A DNA stretch of 64,000 nucleotides from Schistocerca nitens (taxonomy: Eukaryota; Arthropoda; Insecta; Orthoptera; Acrididae): contig NC_064614.1 of the NCBI RefSeq assembly GCF_023898315.1, forward strand, positions 498,186,109-498,250,108. The letters are read 5' to 3'. Every line of letters starts with the position of its first letter. The stretch's first letter is position 1. Of this stretch, positions 22,263 to 34,716 are shown one piece after another. The notes under the pieces were generated by a model. It saw only the letters and a program-made list of their open reading frames with translations. It was not told the origin of the DNA and did not search any database. A program made the translations under genes and the position numbers.

Positions 22263-25200
22263 GAAAAGAGAATTCAATTCAATTTATTGCTCATAACACA
22301 CAATTTTACATGCATGTGCATTTTCAAATGAGTATAAAGTTTTTACAATTACAATTTTTTTTAGTTTACATTATTTCTTATTACATTGTAATTCATGATA
22401 AATTCAATTTTCTTGATAAATAACAATTTCTTTTAGTTTACATTATTTCTTATTACCTTGTAATTCATGATAAATTGAAGTTATAAGGGCATTTTTGGAT
22501 AAGCCACTGCTTGACTCGCTTTTTAAAAGCATCCCCTGTTAATATCTTAACTTCATTTGGTAACAAGTTATCAAAAAAAGCTCCTCTAACATTGGGACTT
22601 TTCGCTGCTAATTTTAATCTTCTGTAAACCATATGAAAATATTTTCCATGCCTTGTTTCATAATTGTGGATATCCATGTTTCTTTTTATGATCTTCAGGT
22701 CTTCTTTCACTAGCATTATAGTTTCTAGTATATACCGTATTTACTCGAATCTAAGCCGCACTTTTTTCCGGTTTTTGTAATCCAAAAAACCGCCTGCGGC
22801 TTAGAATCGAGTGCAAAGTAAGCGGAAGTTCTGAAAAATGTTGGTAGGTGCCGCCACAACTAACTTCTGTCATCGAATATATGCAGCGCTACGCAGGCAT
22901 GCTTCGCAGGCACAAAGACAAATACTAGCACCAAAACCTCTGCGTCAGTAAATAAATAAAAAAAAGGTGGAAGACGAGCTTTTTTTTTCTCCGCCCCGAG
23001 TTTCGACCACTGCATTTTCATACATTATCCAACGAAGAAATACAAATTCCGTATTGTTCCTCTTCGAACGTAGCAGTATTTCAATGTACTAAAGAAAATC
23101 CGACTGGCAAGACTGTTTGGGATATTTGTCAATATGGCCAGCTCTGCTTTCTGAATTTTTTCCTAACTGTGAGAAGAAATGGTTGCTACTAGGAACTTTT
23201 ATGAATTGTGATTCACATGCAGTATTCTCTTCACCATAAGAATAATACGAATATAAACATTTTGCCATGTATTCCTTCGTGTTTGCTGCTATCTCATTTA
23301 AATCCTGTCCGCCTAATAAACTACGAAACTAGAGTGAGACAACAGCAGACGCGGAAGAATATACATACCATGTCATGTTTATATTCGTATTATTCTTATG
23401 CCTAATAGTGATACTGTCAGAAATGAAGCACGGCAATTGATTAGATTTTTAAATCTAAGATGACTCTAATTTCTGTGCATAATGTAATGCACTAAAGAGG
23501 CGTCTGCAAAGATTTTCAAACGGAAAAAAATTTTCCTAAATTCTCGTTCAGAACATCTTCTATCATACGCAGTCTATTATTTGGTTCTTGTTGATCATTA
23601 TCAAAGAAAGCAGCAGTAAGTAGCAATGAATAGCAGTCTCTTGCCATTGTTTCGCTAATGAGACGATTCCTCTCTTCGTTTTTTTTAATTGTAAGCGGCG
23701 GTAGCGTGCACAAAAGCAAGCCATGCCGCGAGCGGCGACAGGCCGTAAACCCTCATTTTCAGAATGCGACAAACAATGCATGACACAGTACAGTAATACA
23801 TTTTCAGCTCTGAGTGACGGAAACACCTATAACAAAGAGAACTGCACTTGTCAGATCAAAGAAAAATAAGCAATCAATTCAAACCGGACGAAGCACGTGA
23901 AAAAGGAAGGGTACCCGTATAAATACGGACTGAGCGCCTGACGCATAACAACGGCTACCTGGTAAAGCTTAACTGCTAAGCTTACGACTCGAACCAAACT
24001 ACTACAGCTGTATCATCATTCATTCAACCTAAATTGTGTCTCATATTACAATGGACCAACTTTGTTTCGATTTGGAAGTGCGGCCTAAAACTTTTCTCTC
24101 CCCTTGAATTTCGAGTCTCAGATTTCAGGTGCGGCTTCGATTCGGGAAAATTTTTTTTCCTCGATTTCGAGTCTCATTTTTCAGGTGCGGCTTAGATTCG
24201 AGTGCGGCTTAAATTCGAGTAAATACGGTAGATGGCCTAAACTGAGAATATTGTGTCTAATGAATAGCGGTTTTCAAGAAGTTCCTGGTTTTACTTTTGC
24301 TATGATCCTCAAGGCTTGCTTCTGCAGTATAAAAACTCTTTTCATCTTAGTTTGGCATGTCCCACCCCACAGTACTATTCCATAAGACAAGAAAGGATAC
24401 ACTAATACATAATATACGGTCCTTAGGGTTTCAGAATTAAGATATGGTGATAAATCTTCTTAATACGTATAGCCTGGATGTTATTTTTTTACAGACATAA
24501 TCAGCTGCGGCTTCCATGAAAGTTGATCATCTATGCATAAACCCAAGAATTTACAATCTGTACAGGTCTTTGGTAGAATTTCATCAATCACAGAATTTTG
24601 TCTGTTTGGACTACTTGGTTTAAAATGAATAATATTAGTTTTTTCTATGTTTACTTTTAGGTTCTCTATTTCAAAGTGAGCACTTCCCTTTTCAATAAAG
24701 TTATGTATCTCTCTAACTAGGCTGGGCTCATTGTGTGCATAGCAGACACCAGATGTATCGTCTGCATAAATAGTGATCAATTGCTTATCGTCAAGAGAAC
24801 TTGAGAAATCATTTACATAGCATATGAATAGGACTGGACCCAAAATGGAGCCCTGGGGAATACCACTTTCTCTCCAGTATTTCTTCATTAGAGTACATAA
24901 TCTCTGTGCACTGTTGTCTACCCTTTCAATATGTTTTTAGCAATTGCAAGAGTTTTCCAGTGACACCACTCTACAATTTTTGATAAGAGCACATCATGAT
25001 GTACTCTATCAAAAGCCCTTGAAAGGTCCAAGAATACTCCTGCTGCTTGGGATTTTTCATTTATTTTTTTAGTAGATGATTGTACTGCTTTGAAATGGTA
25101 CTTCGAGCTCTTCTGAAACCATGTTGGAAATCACTTAATTTGTCAGCATTGTTGAAATGCTCCAATATTCTTTTTAATATTATTTTCTCTATCAGTTTGC

Positions 25201-26040
25201 TGAAAGTTGAGATTAGTGCAATGGGCCTGTCATTCTGTACATGCTTTATTTCCCCCTTTTTGTGTATTGATTTCACTACAGACAGTTCCATCTTGTCAAG
25301 AAACACACAGTCTTAGATAATACAGTTTATTAGACGAACTAGTGTTTTCATTAGTTCATGTTAGCATTTCTTCAGTAGATATGGAGAAATTTCATCTAAT
25401 CCTGCTGATTTTTTTGTTTCTGAGGTTATCAATAAGCTGCAGAATGTCATATGTGCTCACTGTGGGTAGTGTACTGCAGTTTTCTTTGCTACAGGACTCA
25501 AAGACTCAAATGAGTGCTGTATATCCTGTTTTGTAGAGGCATCATTTTCAACAGTATCTATGAAGTAATTATTACAAATATTGCTGACTAGAAGAGGATC
25601 AGAGATATCTTCATTATTCACAGGTAATTGTACATTATTAATTTTAGTTTCTGTTTCATTGTTTCTGATTTTATTTACAACTGACCAGCAAGTCTTTGAA
25701 ATGTTATCTGAACCCTCTATCTGTTGAATGATTCTTTCTGATTTTAATCTCCTGATTTCTTTGCAGTACTTGTATTTTTACTGCTTGTAGAGTTCTTTAT
25801 ATAACTCTTGAGTTAGTTAATCTGCGTAAGCTATACATGTTTTCCATTTTTTTCTTTCAGATCTTTTGTTTTAAAATCTAATGGCACAGATCTTGATTTT
25901 GAAGGTTGATTTTTCTGGATACTCACTTTTTTTTGGTGGTATGGCTCTATTTAAGTGCTCAGTCATAATTTGTGTGAACATGTTCCATTTATTGTTGACC
26001 CCAATGGTAGTCATAACTGATTCCCATTGATTCCTGGCTT
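22263..26040 (-). mobile_element. CR1/L2-like LINE interrupted by a DNA transposon
   Basis: On the minus strand: a pre-RT region (about 25320-26000, with EGSDNISKTCWSVVNKIRNN), ALISTFSKLIEKIIL and QHGFRRARSTISK (25061-25306), SGIPQGSILGPVLF with the YADD catalytic box (24750-24888), CKFLGLCIDDQLSWK (near 24520), and after the 22735-24228 insertion the C-terminal tail ETRHGKYFHMVYRRLKLAAK (22465-22716). The 3' UTR holds a 72-base-spaced direct repeat (starts 22351 and 22423) and the element ends in aattcaattcaattt-type repeats near 22270. Many breaks. It is related to the LINE at 46079-48555 but clearly diverged. Confidence 0.85.
22735..24228. mobile_element. Pogo/Tigger-like DNA transposon, non-autonomous, nested in a LINE
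   Basis: Inverted ends ccgtatttactcgaatctaa then gccgcac at the left, and gtgcggctt then aaattcgagtaaatacgg at the right, with TA flanks (22733-22734, 24229-24230). The subterminal right side repeats gtgcggctt four times between about 24078 and 24210. The 1.5-kb interior has no recognisable transposase; minus-strand frames at 23516-23826 are unassigned. The TA target and the widespread ccgtatttactcgaat end suggest the pogo/Tigger branch of Tc1/mariner, which is inference. Host LINE reading frames resume on either side, so it inserted into that LINE. Confidence 0.8.
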
Positions 26041-26531
26041 AAACTATGTCTTAGTGTAGCAGTGTTGTGTTGTTTGTGGATAATATTCGCCTGTGCTCAT
26101 ACATTTTTCTTGGTTTGAATTTGGTACTACATTTTAGCACTAGTGTTTGGCGAGCTGAGAGGCAGCACAAAAATGTATTTAAGATTCCAGTGTTCAATAA
26201 GCAGTGTTCAGATTCAGAAAGAAGACAGTTTTGAATTCTGGGAATGATGACCATGCAGTTCTGCAGCCTGACACCTGTCACTCTTCATTTTGGGAGGGCA
26301 CATTGGTTGGTGTCCACTCAACCCTTGCCTCCCTGGCTAGCACCAAAAAAGATAAAAGTTTCTCTAGGTTTCTATAGGTGGTTGCTTTTCCCTAAGATGG
26401 GAAGACTGGTTCATTGTGCACCTAGGTAGTCTATAAAAGGATGCAGGTGGTCTTGGTGTCACTGTATCAGATGAAAGATTAGATACAGTGATGTTTGCTA
26501 CTTAAGTTGTCAAATGACACAATGATTCATT
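26041..26531. other. Non-coding stretch
   Basis: Nothing recognised. Confidence 0.3.
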
Positions 26532-26543
26532 CATACTTCCTTC

Positions 26544-26799
26544 TGCCCTTAAAGTAGGTTCCAAGTGAGTGGTGCAGTGGTTGACATAATGGATTTGTGT
26601 TTCGGAGGACGACAGTTCAAATCTGCATCCAACCATCCTGAATCATGTTTTCTGAGATTTCCCTAAATTGATACAGTCAAATGCTGAGATGGTTTCTTTG
26701 AAAGAGTGTGGCCAATTTTCTTCCCAACCTCTGAAACAATTCAAGACTGAGCTGTCTCTAATGGTCATGTTGTTGACAGGACATTAAACCCTAATCTTC
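26544..26799 (+). mobile_element. tRNA-derived arthropod SINE with 12-base target duplication
   Basis: The pol III A box lies in gtgagtggtgcagtggttga (26565) and the B box in gacagttcaaatctgcatcc (26611-26630). The body words ttttctgagatttccctaaa and atgctgagatggtttctttg are a diverged match to a widespread arthropod SINE. The 3' end is acattaaaccctaatctt. A 12-base direct repeat, catacttccttc, flanks it at 26532-26543 and 26800-26811. An old copy, given the base changes in both boxes. Confidence 0.75.
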
Positions 26800-26811
26800 C
26801 ATACTTCCTTC

Positions 26812-27334
26812 AAAATAGGATGTTCCACTGAATGTTTTATACTTGCCCCCCCCCCCCCCCCCTTCTTGAGCACAAGGCATGTTTGTGAACATGGAAAGTA
26901 CTGACAGGACACATGGCACACTTGGAAGGTTGTTCACATGGCTTTTATTTGTGGAGTGCTCTTCTAAATTTTCACAAATAGGGTTAGTGGTGTGGAGGAT
27001 GTGTATCCAAAATGAGAGACCCAAACACTTTCATTGGTGGAGGAACATAAGGTTTAACATCACATCTGTAGACCATGACCTTAAAATTTTTTGATATGTT
27101 CCTTCAAAAGGCAAGTATAAAAGGCACCCACATCCACCCAACTGTCCTTTGGACTTCTATAGAAGGAACATGCAAAATATACTGCTCTTGGTTCTACATT
27201 GACATGCAGGTTGTTGTCATTCTGAAGGATTAGATCTGTGTGGAATATCATATCTTTATTATTATTATTATTGGTAGTAGTAGTAGTGGTATTAGTATTA
27301 ATGTAGGGCCCAATAGGACCATACAAGTCACAAT
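26812..27334. other. Non-coding stretch with simple repeats
   Basis: C run at about 26847-26863 and an (ATT)/(GTA) run at 27257-27300. Open frames here are not convincing. Confidence 0.35.
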
Positions 27335-28075
27335 CCATCAATGTCACTTTTGATGGTTGGCCTTCCTTTGTGTCCAAATGTGTTTCATCCTTTCAGAATG
27401 AAGTCTCTGTCTTTTATCAGACCATGTTGTTCCAGTCCATTTTCTAATTTCCCTCTGACCAACTTTCCAATCAAATATCTTTTGTCTGAATGTTTTTCCA
27501 TCTGTAACATCTGCCTGGCTTATACCGGCTACTTTAAGATCCTCCTTAATCAGAATGACCCATTTCATTGGCTCAGTTTTGGCCTTACTTCTGTTTTCGT
27601 AGGATTCTACTATTTGTTTTGCCAGTCTAGTGGGTGCCATTCTTTTAATGTGCCCATAAAATTTAAGTCTTTGTTTTCTCATGGCGCCATGTATATCTGT
27701 GTATTCATCTATTTCCTTATTACTTCTCAGTTTCTGGCATCAGTAATTTTGAGGCCTAATAATTTCCTAATAATCTTTCTTTCTTTCACATTTCTTCAAT
27801 GTCCCTCTTTTATTTAAAATTAAAGTTTCTGCTCCATAAAGACATTCAGGTTTGATTACAGTGCTGTAATGCCAGAATTTACTGATTTTAGAAATTGATT
27901 TTTTATTATAAATATTTTGTGTTAATCTCAATGCAATTGCCATTTTTTGGTAGCAATCTTCGTTTGCAGCTTTTTCCAGAATGTTTTCATATGTGACTTC
28001 CCACAAGTATTCTATGATATCTTTAATCATATTGAGGTTTGTATGTGGAGTACAGTGACTGGTACGTTTAGCCAT
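27335..28075 (-). mobile_element. LINE reverse-transcriptase tail (RTE/Proto2-like)
   Basis: The minus strand at 27767-28075 encodes a thumb-side segment (KMAIALRLTQNIYNKKSISK, then YSTVIKPECLYGAETLIL), and 27344-27682 the following tail (MRKQRLKFYGHIKRMAPTRL, then KEDLKVAGISQADVTDGKTF and WTGTTWSDKRQRLHSERMK). The ECLYGAETL and FYGHIKRM motifs are typical of LINE reverse-transcriptase C-termini, in the style of the RTE group. One frame break lies between the two parts; the 5' part is missing. It may extend further left, but no tail repeat is visible. Confidence 0.78.
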
Positions 28076-30983
28076 TTATTAAAATCTGAGTTGATGTGAT
28101 TGAGAATCATTTGACATTTTCATCAATAGAGATGCATTTGTAGTCTTTTCTACTGCAACTAGTTCCAGACTTGTCTTTGATGTGTCACACAAAGAAGATT
28201 ATTTTGTTTGTTCCAAAGGAATCTCGACCAGTTCTAGACCATACAAGATATTGCATAAATTGTCTAGTTACATTTCTTCATTTTTGTTCCTTATCTGTGG
28301 TCAGGCCAGAGATAGGAAAACCACAGGGTTATTATAACTTTCAATGTTATAATTTTTTGCCAAAATGGCTAGGTCAGTTAAGCCGTTTGTTTGAGTGTAA
28401 TCTGTTTCATTTGTAGTCAAACTTCTGATGCCAATGACACCAAGAGGGTCTTCCCATAGATGCCACCAGCTAAAGCAGTGGTTACCTTTAACAGTGTTCA
28501 TTGCCAGGAGAAGTGATGCCCCACGGAAGCTAAGATCCTTTTCCATAGCTTGCATAGGGGTGCAACTCAGGTTTCAGGAGTAGGATTCATGTGTTGTCAG
28601 AGGCTTATAACTTTTTCCCATCTTTGGAGTTTCTATGGTATCACATTGAATCTTGTTGCAGCTGCAGCCTGAATCCACATTTCTAAGTGATGTGTGGCAC
28701 ATGATGTATTGTTCCATAGATATACTTGTAAACCTTTCTACATCCAGATTTCCAAAGAAACAAATGGAATTTAGAGTTTTCAATTCAATATTGCCAAGTT
28801 GTCACTTTTTAAACATCACCTCCAAGTGAACAGTTGGCACCACAATCCAATATAGGAGTACATCTAGCGATTACATGCATGTTCACAAAACTACAATGCT
28901 CACTCAAAAAACAGGGAAGGGCATTAACTGAATTCCACACCCACACATGGAAATATACTTTCAAGTACTTGTAGCCTTTCTGTACTGGGTTAAGTAACTT
29001 CATTGATTACAAAGGATTACTAATTCCTGATTTCTGAAATGACTATCACTGTAAAACATAACTTCCACTCCAGAAGGGACGCAACTTTCATTTTACACCA
29101 GTGAGTGCCTTTGGCCCATTTTGCAGGCTCCAAAACCACTGTACGAAATTGCTTTTAACATTTAATCCTTCAAGCAAACCAGCCACACTGACAGAATTGA
29201 AGGGTTTCCAGTGAAAGATGAGACCAATTTTGGGTGTTTTACTCCTTTGGTTGTAATGAATTAATTAACTTCTGTCACTATTTTCTACAAGTAGTTTCGT
29301 CATTTCTAAGAAGTGGTTAACTTCTGTTACACCACTGAGTGCAGGTACATGGTGTATGCAAATACTGAACTTAAACCTGACCAAGCATTTGTTACATAAA
29401 TTCAAATTTCATTTTCTTGCTGTCACTGTTAACTGGCTCTTTCATGAGTTTTCATATGGTAAGGTACTCTGAGGTTCTCCTTGACTCTCCATATGGCATT
29501 GGTAGCTCCACGCATCACCTGCTGTGTTGTAGGGATGTCTGCTGACAAATTCCATCTGCCACATGCTGCTCAAGGAGTTCCTCAAAAAATAATAAAACGC
29601 AAAACAAATAATTGAATATATACAAAATATCATCTACATATAAATAACAACTTTTTGTCTCATATTACTCAGTAATAAAATTATGACAGAACTAACTGTA
29701 TACACGCTTGCTCATTTGTAGATGATGAGAGTACAGAAAATGTTGCACCTCTAGTACTTAAACATCTTTGGGCAGAGCAACACCCCCATGCCCTGGGAAC
29801 TGGCACCAGCACACAAAATGGCAAGCAGGACTAGCACACCAGGACAGGAAATGATATGTCACAAGGATAGACAACAATGCCTCCATGTCAGAATGGCTAT
29901 CGTATTGGATTTTTAGTGACTGCTAGCCGACATGATTAAGGTGTGCATAGTGTCATCATGTATTGTGGATTACATGAGGACCAGATAAGATGTCCTTCCC
30001 CAGATAGCCCTTACTGCTGTAAAATTTAGAAAATGAGGGGGAATAATAAATGAGCCAGAATTTGTGGTGATTTTACAGAGAATTAAACCAAAAGAAATTA
30101 CTAATCATAGGTTTGTCATCAATTTGGAAAACTGCCTAAGTTGGGCCCCTTTTTATTTACCTCTGATAACAGGCAGGATTAACTGTGAGCATGTTTTAAT
30201 GTCATTGTAGTAGGGGAATGTATACAGGACAGTAGACTTTAGGCGTGGAAATGGTAATAGTACCACAAGGGCCTGGGGCTCTGTGGTCACCAAAACTTAT
30301 TAAACACCTACTCGCAAAAGAGCTATGAGTCCTCTGGGTGAGAGGGCATGGTGAGCAGGTTTTTAATGGTCAGAGATGGTGAGTGCAGCAGATAAAGAAA
30401 TGTTACAATTGTGTGGTTGCCTCATGTGTGCTCATAAAAACATCTTCACTTGGAACTAGATATCAGTCATCACTAAAAAGCTACATGTCAGGAAGGATTT
30501 TAATCAGTGAGTAGTGCATTATCTAACCTAGGTACAGAGACCAAGCTAACTAATGTAGTGGTATTTGGAAAGTACAAGGTTCATATCTTCATGTGGTCAT
30601 CCTGATATACATTTTCCAAAATTACTGACAGGATCATATTTTAATCTTTGTTGTCTTGTCATCCTCAGTTGTGTCTAATATTACATCAGCCATTTTATTT
30701 TATTATTGCTTTGTCAAGGCAATGATATTGCCAGGATCAGGATTAATCTTTTAAAAGGGTATCACCAAGTATTTGGAGTTTGCTGATGGATGATTGACTT
30801 ATTTACTTCTGACAGTTTAAATTAATTTTTAGCATCCAAATGGTAACATAATGGACCTTTGCTATGATGACCCACCGACAAGCTGATGTTCATACATCTT
30901 GATTGTTTTAACTGAAACACACACATTGTTACAACAAATTAATATATCAGACATTAGTCACCAGAAGACAGCTCATGCAACCA
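28076..30983. other. 2.9 kb without a recognised gene or element
   Basis: Searched on both strands. A minus-strand frame at 28301-28555 (HCFSWWHLWEDPLGVIGIRS) looks coding-like in composition but I do not recognise it; it may be an old element. Otherwise AT-rich, non-repetitive within the window. Confidence 0.35.
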
Positions 30984-31175
30984 CAGGGTGTATACATGGC
31001 CAAGAAAAACAAATCCCAGATTTCCTGCTTAAAAATACACTTTCTCCCAGGTGAAAATACACTTTTTCCGCGTTAAGTGACATATACGTTTCCTTGGAAC
31101 TGTAAAACATCCTTTGAATGGTTATGGTTTTACACAACAGCGTAGAATTTCCTGCCCTTTACAAAACGAAACTCA

Positions 31176-31176
<1 letters not shown>
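30984..31176 (+). repeat. Dispersed cagggtgtata repeat, copy 1 (truncated)
   Basis: Aligns with the copy at 36861: both start cagggtgtata, then share taaaaatacactttctccc, cactttttccg, cctttgaatggttatggttt and gtagaatttcc. Copy 1 ends abruptly at the (AAT)n run where a LINE begins, while copy 2 continues past this point. Family unknown. Confidence 0.8.
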
Positions 31177-31177
<1 letters not shown>

Positions 31178-31216
<39 letters not shown>

Positions 31217-32411
31217 GCCATACCAATATTGACCTACTCATTTGGAGTAGTGAAATGGAGTAACACAGACCTAGAAGCACTCAATACACTTACACGATCA
31301 CAATGCCATAAATATAGAATACATCACATACATTCAGCAACAGAAAGATTCACATTAAGCAGAAAGGAAGGAGGAAGGGGATTTATCGATATAAAAAACC
31401 TACATTATGGACAGGTAGACAATTTAAGAAAATTCTTTATAGAATGAGCAGAAACTAGCAAAATACACAAAGCAATCACTCATATAAGTACATCGGCTAC
31501 ACCACTACAATTTCATAACCACCTCTACAACCCTTTAGACCACATAACATCAACAGATACGAAGAAAGTAAATTGGAAAAAGAAAACACTTCATGGCAAG
31601 CACCCGTATCATCTAACACAGCCACACATCGATCAAGACGCATCCAACACATGGCTAAGAAAAGGCAATATATACAGTGAGACAGAAGGATTCATGATTG
31701 CAATACAGGATCAAACAATAAACACCAGGTATTACAGCAAGCATATTATTAAAGATCCCAATACCACAACAGATAAATGCAGACTTTGTAAACAACAAAT
31801 AGAAACAGTAGATCACATCACAAGCGGATGTACAATACTAGCAAATACAGAATACCCCAGAAGACATGACAATGTCGCAAAAATAATACATCAACAGCTT
31901 GCCTTACAACATAAACTTTTAAAACAACAAGTTCCTACATACAAGTATGCACCACAAAATGTACTGGAGAATGATGAATACAAATTATACTGGAACAGAA
32001 CCATTATAACAGATAAAACAACGCCACATAACAAACCTGACATCATACTCACCAATAAAAAGAAGAAATTAACACAACTAATCGAAATATCCATACCCAA
32101 TACAACAAATATACAAAAGAAAACAGGAGAAAAAATTGAAAAATACATCCAACTGGCTGAGGAAGTCAAAGACATGTGGCATCAGGATAAAGTTGACATC
32201 ATACCAATTATAGTATCAACTACAGGAGTCATACCACACAATATCCACCAGTACATCAATGCAATACAGCTACATCCAAACACATATATACAACTACAGA
32301 AATCCGTAATTATTGATACATGTTCAATTACCCGAAAGTTCCTAAATGCAATATAACATGTACCGTACAGCAAAAAGGAAGTGACGCTTGATAAAGGTCC
32401 GCGTCACTCCA
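31178..32411 (+). mobile_element. R4/Dong-type LINE 3' end, beside an (AAT)n run
   Basis: Frames at 31215-31447 and 31694-32356 encode the C-terminal part of a LINE with a restriction-like endonuclease: TYSFGVVKWSNTDLEALN; a zinc knuckle CRLCKQQIETVDHITSGC (C-x2-C-x7-H-x4-C, near 31780); then KPDIILTNKKKK followed by LIEISIPNTTN, which fits the PD-(D/E)xK nuclease core. This domain order is that of the R2/R4/NeSL group. The reverse-transcriptase core is missing (5' truncation). The left edge is an 11-unit (AAT) run at 31178-31210, notable because Dong elements target TAA repeats. The 3' UTR is short and the exact right end is uncertain. The element interrupts the repeat at 30984. Confidence 0.82.
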
Positions 32412-32654
32412 TTCTTAACCAGACTTTTTTTCAATTGTAATGAAAATTCACAACATTTTTTTGCAATTTTTTATTTATATATTCAAAAATATACAGTTTT
32501 TTGGAAAAAGGCTGTGTTAAATTATGCAGAAGGTACTGTGTAACATTTACTGAAAGTTTGAAACAAATATGTTTGGAAGATCCTTAGAAAACATGTAATT
32601 AGTAAGAGAAAATAAAAGTTTTGGGAATCGAGCGACAAAGATTGGATTAACTTT

Positions 32655-34437
32655 TTAGTGCATTCCAGGTCCATAGGATGGATTATCTTCATCCTCTGCA
32701 AACTCCTCCTCCAGCTTCCTCTTGTTCCTCCTCCTGTTTACTCTTGCTTGTACTTCTAGACTCTTTACAGCCCTGTCTGCAGCCCGAAGGCGTTCCTTGT
32801 CTAAAGCAAGCATCGCTCGTACCATGTTAGAACCTATCTTCATTCCCATATTTCTAAATACCTTGCACCTTACAATGTTGCCATCATTGAAAGTCGCAAC
32901 AGCATCATACACACCAAAGTGAAGTGTTTCTATTCCAACAAATACAGTCTTGGTGATTCTATACCATATAACACTATTTACACTTTCATTGGGGTTTTGA
33001 GTTTTTCCGTGAATACACTTTTTCAACAGTTCAGGTGCTGCTAAGTCTCTGAAAATAGGTTTTATCACCTCCATTATTGCATGAGGCAGACTATGCTTAT
33101 GAGTGTACACTTCACCAGTTAGCAATCCTTTGTTATATTTACACCAACTGTCTTCTTCTTTGGGACACAAGCTATGTTGGGGATTTTCATCGGTTGAAGA
33201 AGTATGAAAAAAAAAGAGCCCAAACAGCCTTCTTCATTTCGTCGACACTTTGTGTATTTTGCCTAATAGCCATTCCATAATAGTTCTGTATTTTGTCAAT
33301 TACACTGTCAGTTAACCTTCCCTTCCCATCCAACCCTTTACCATCACTGAGTTTTTGTTTTTTGTACGAAGCTTTCAGTCGCCGAAGTCTTGTTCCCATT
33401 CGCTTGTGTACGTGTCCAATACACTCAAATTTCTGCACTACAACATCATCACCATAGGGCTTCAGTCCTTGAACATGTTTGAAACTTTTAGAATCACCGT
33501 CACCAAGGTAATTAACATATCACACTTTATCACATGCCTCTGAACGCTGGAATATACTGGCAACACCAGCCACTTCCATTCCTCCACTACTGCCACTATA
33601 GTTAGCTTTGCAATTATTTTCATGTGTACCTTTATACTTTTGTGGACATCTACAATACTTTGATATTACTGCTACATCTAAAACTTTCCCTGTATACATA
33701 CTGGTGGCAGATACTACACCATGAAGAGATGTGTGTCCCCGTTTATGCCAGGTACCATCGAACGCTGCAGTCAAATCTCTGTTACCATTATTTTCCATTA
33801 CTGCCTCTTCCACAGCGTTCTTCATAGATTCTATACAGACATCTTCTACTTTAGACCCTTTTAATTTATTATAGGTCGTAAACTTGGTTGGGGGATTTGG
33901 AAGATTCATGATGCCACAGAAAATTGCACCTGCAGTAGCACCCTTACCAACTGAACGCAAGGAATAAACAAATCTAATGTTGTGTTCGTAGATTTTGCTA
34001 CCATTTTCTTCAGTTGCAGTTACTGCAACACTGTTCCAAAAGGTGGTCATGTATGAACCCTTATCACATTTCAGTTGTATTTCACTAGCAAGTCCTACGT
34101 GCTTTATTATGGAGAGTTCCAGACCAACTTCACTACAATGAATACATCTTACACAGTTTGAAAAAATTCCTTTGAGAACCGACATATCAAATATTTCATT
34201 CACATCCGATTTGCCCATAAAACATTCATAGTTTTCACTCATTGAACCAAGCTTCTTCTGTGAAGTATTTTCTTTCCCACTTTGACTGCTATGGGCAGGT
34301 GTACTTGAGAGGTTAGGTTCACTCACTTGGTTATCGTCTTTATTGTTTACAGTAATAACACATACCTTTGGCTTTCCAACATTTCTCCTTTTCTTAAAAG
34401 CCTTCAGAGGATTTCTAATAACTTTACTTTTACTCAT
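32655..34437 (-). pseudogene. Mutator-like transposase, nearly intact
   Basis: Reads from ATG at 34435-34437 for about 590 codons. Expected order for the animal Mutator-like transposase domain: a basic N-terminus, a CVRCIHC...C-type segment, AAFDGTWHKRGHTSLHGVV (first catalytic D), NYLGDGDSK (second D, near 33500), KFECIGHVHKRMGTRLRRLK, GKGRLTDSVIDKIQNYYG, HGKTQNPNESVNSVIWYR (catalytic E, near 33000), FGVYDAVATFNDG, and a final SYGPGMH. I see two defects: an in-frame TGA at about 33520-33522, just before the second-D motif, and a one-base frame shift in an A8 run (T8 on plus) near 33205-33212. The low damage suggests recent activity. A host domesticated gene is less likely given these breaks. 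Confidence 0.85.
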
Positions 34438-34716
34438 TATTATACTTCAACAAAACAGAGACTGAAGAAACAGAATTAATTACGAATATTTTCCTGATAA
34501 CGACAGAGTAAATAAACATGAAACAATCGACAATCACAGGTTAGCCACAACACATACTTTATCTCACATCACTAAAATGAACCTGATAAACACGGACGTT
34601 AATAATAACACCATTTGACAGCAGTTTAACAGCGCCACAGTGGGACACGCCCATGTAGAATACATTTCAAAAAAAATTTAAAAATAGTTGTAGTCTTCGG
34701 AATTGAATAAATTATA

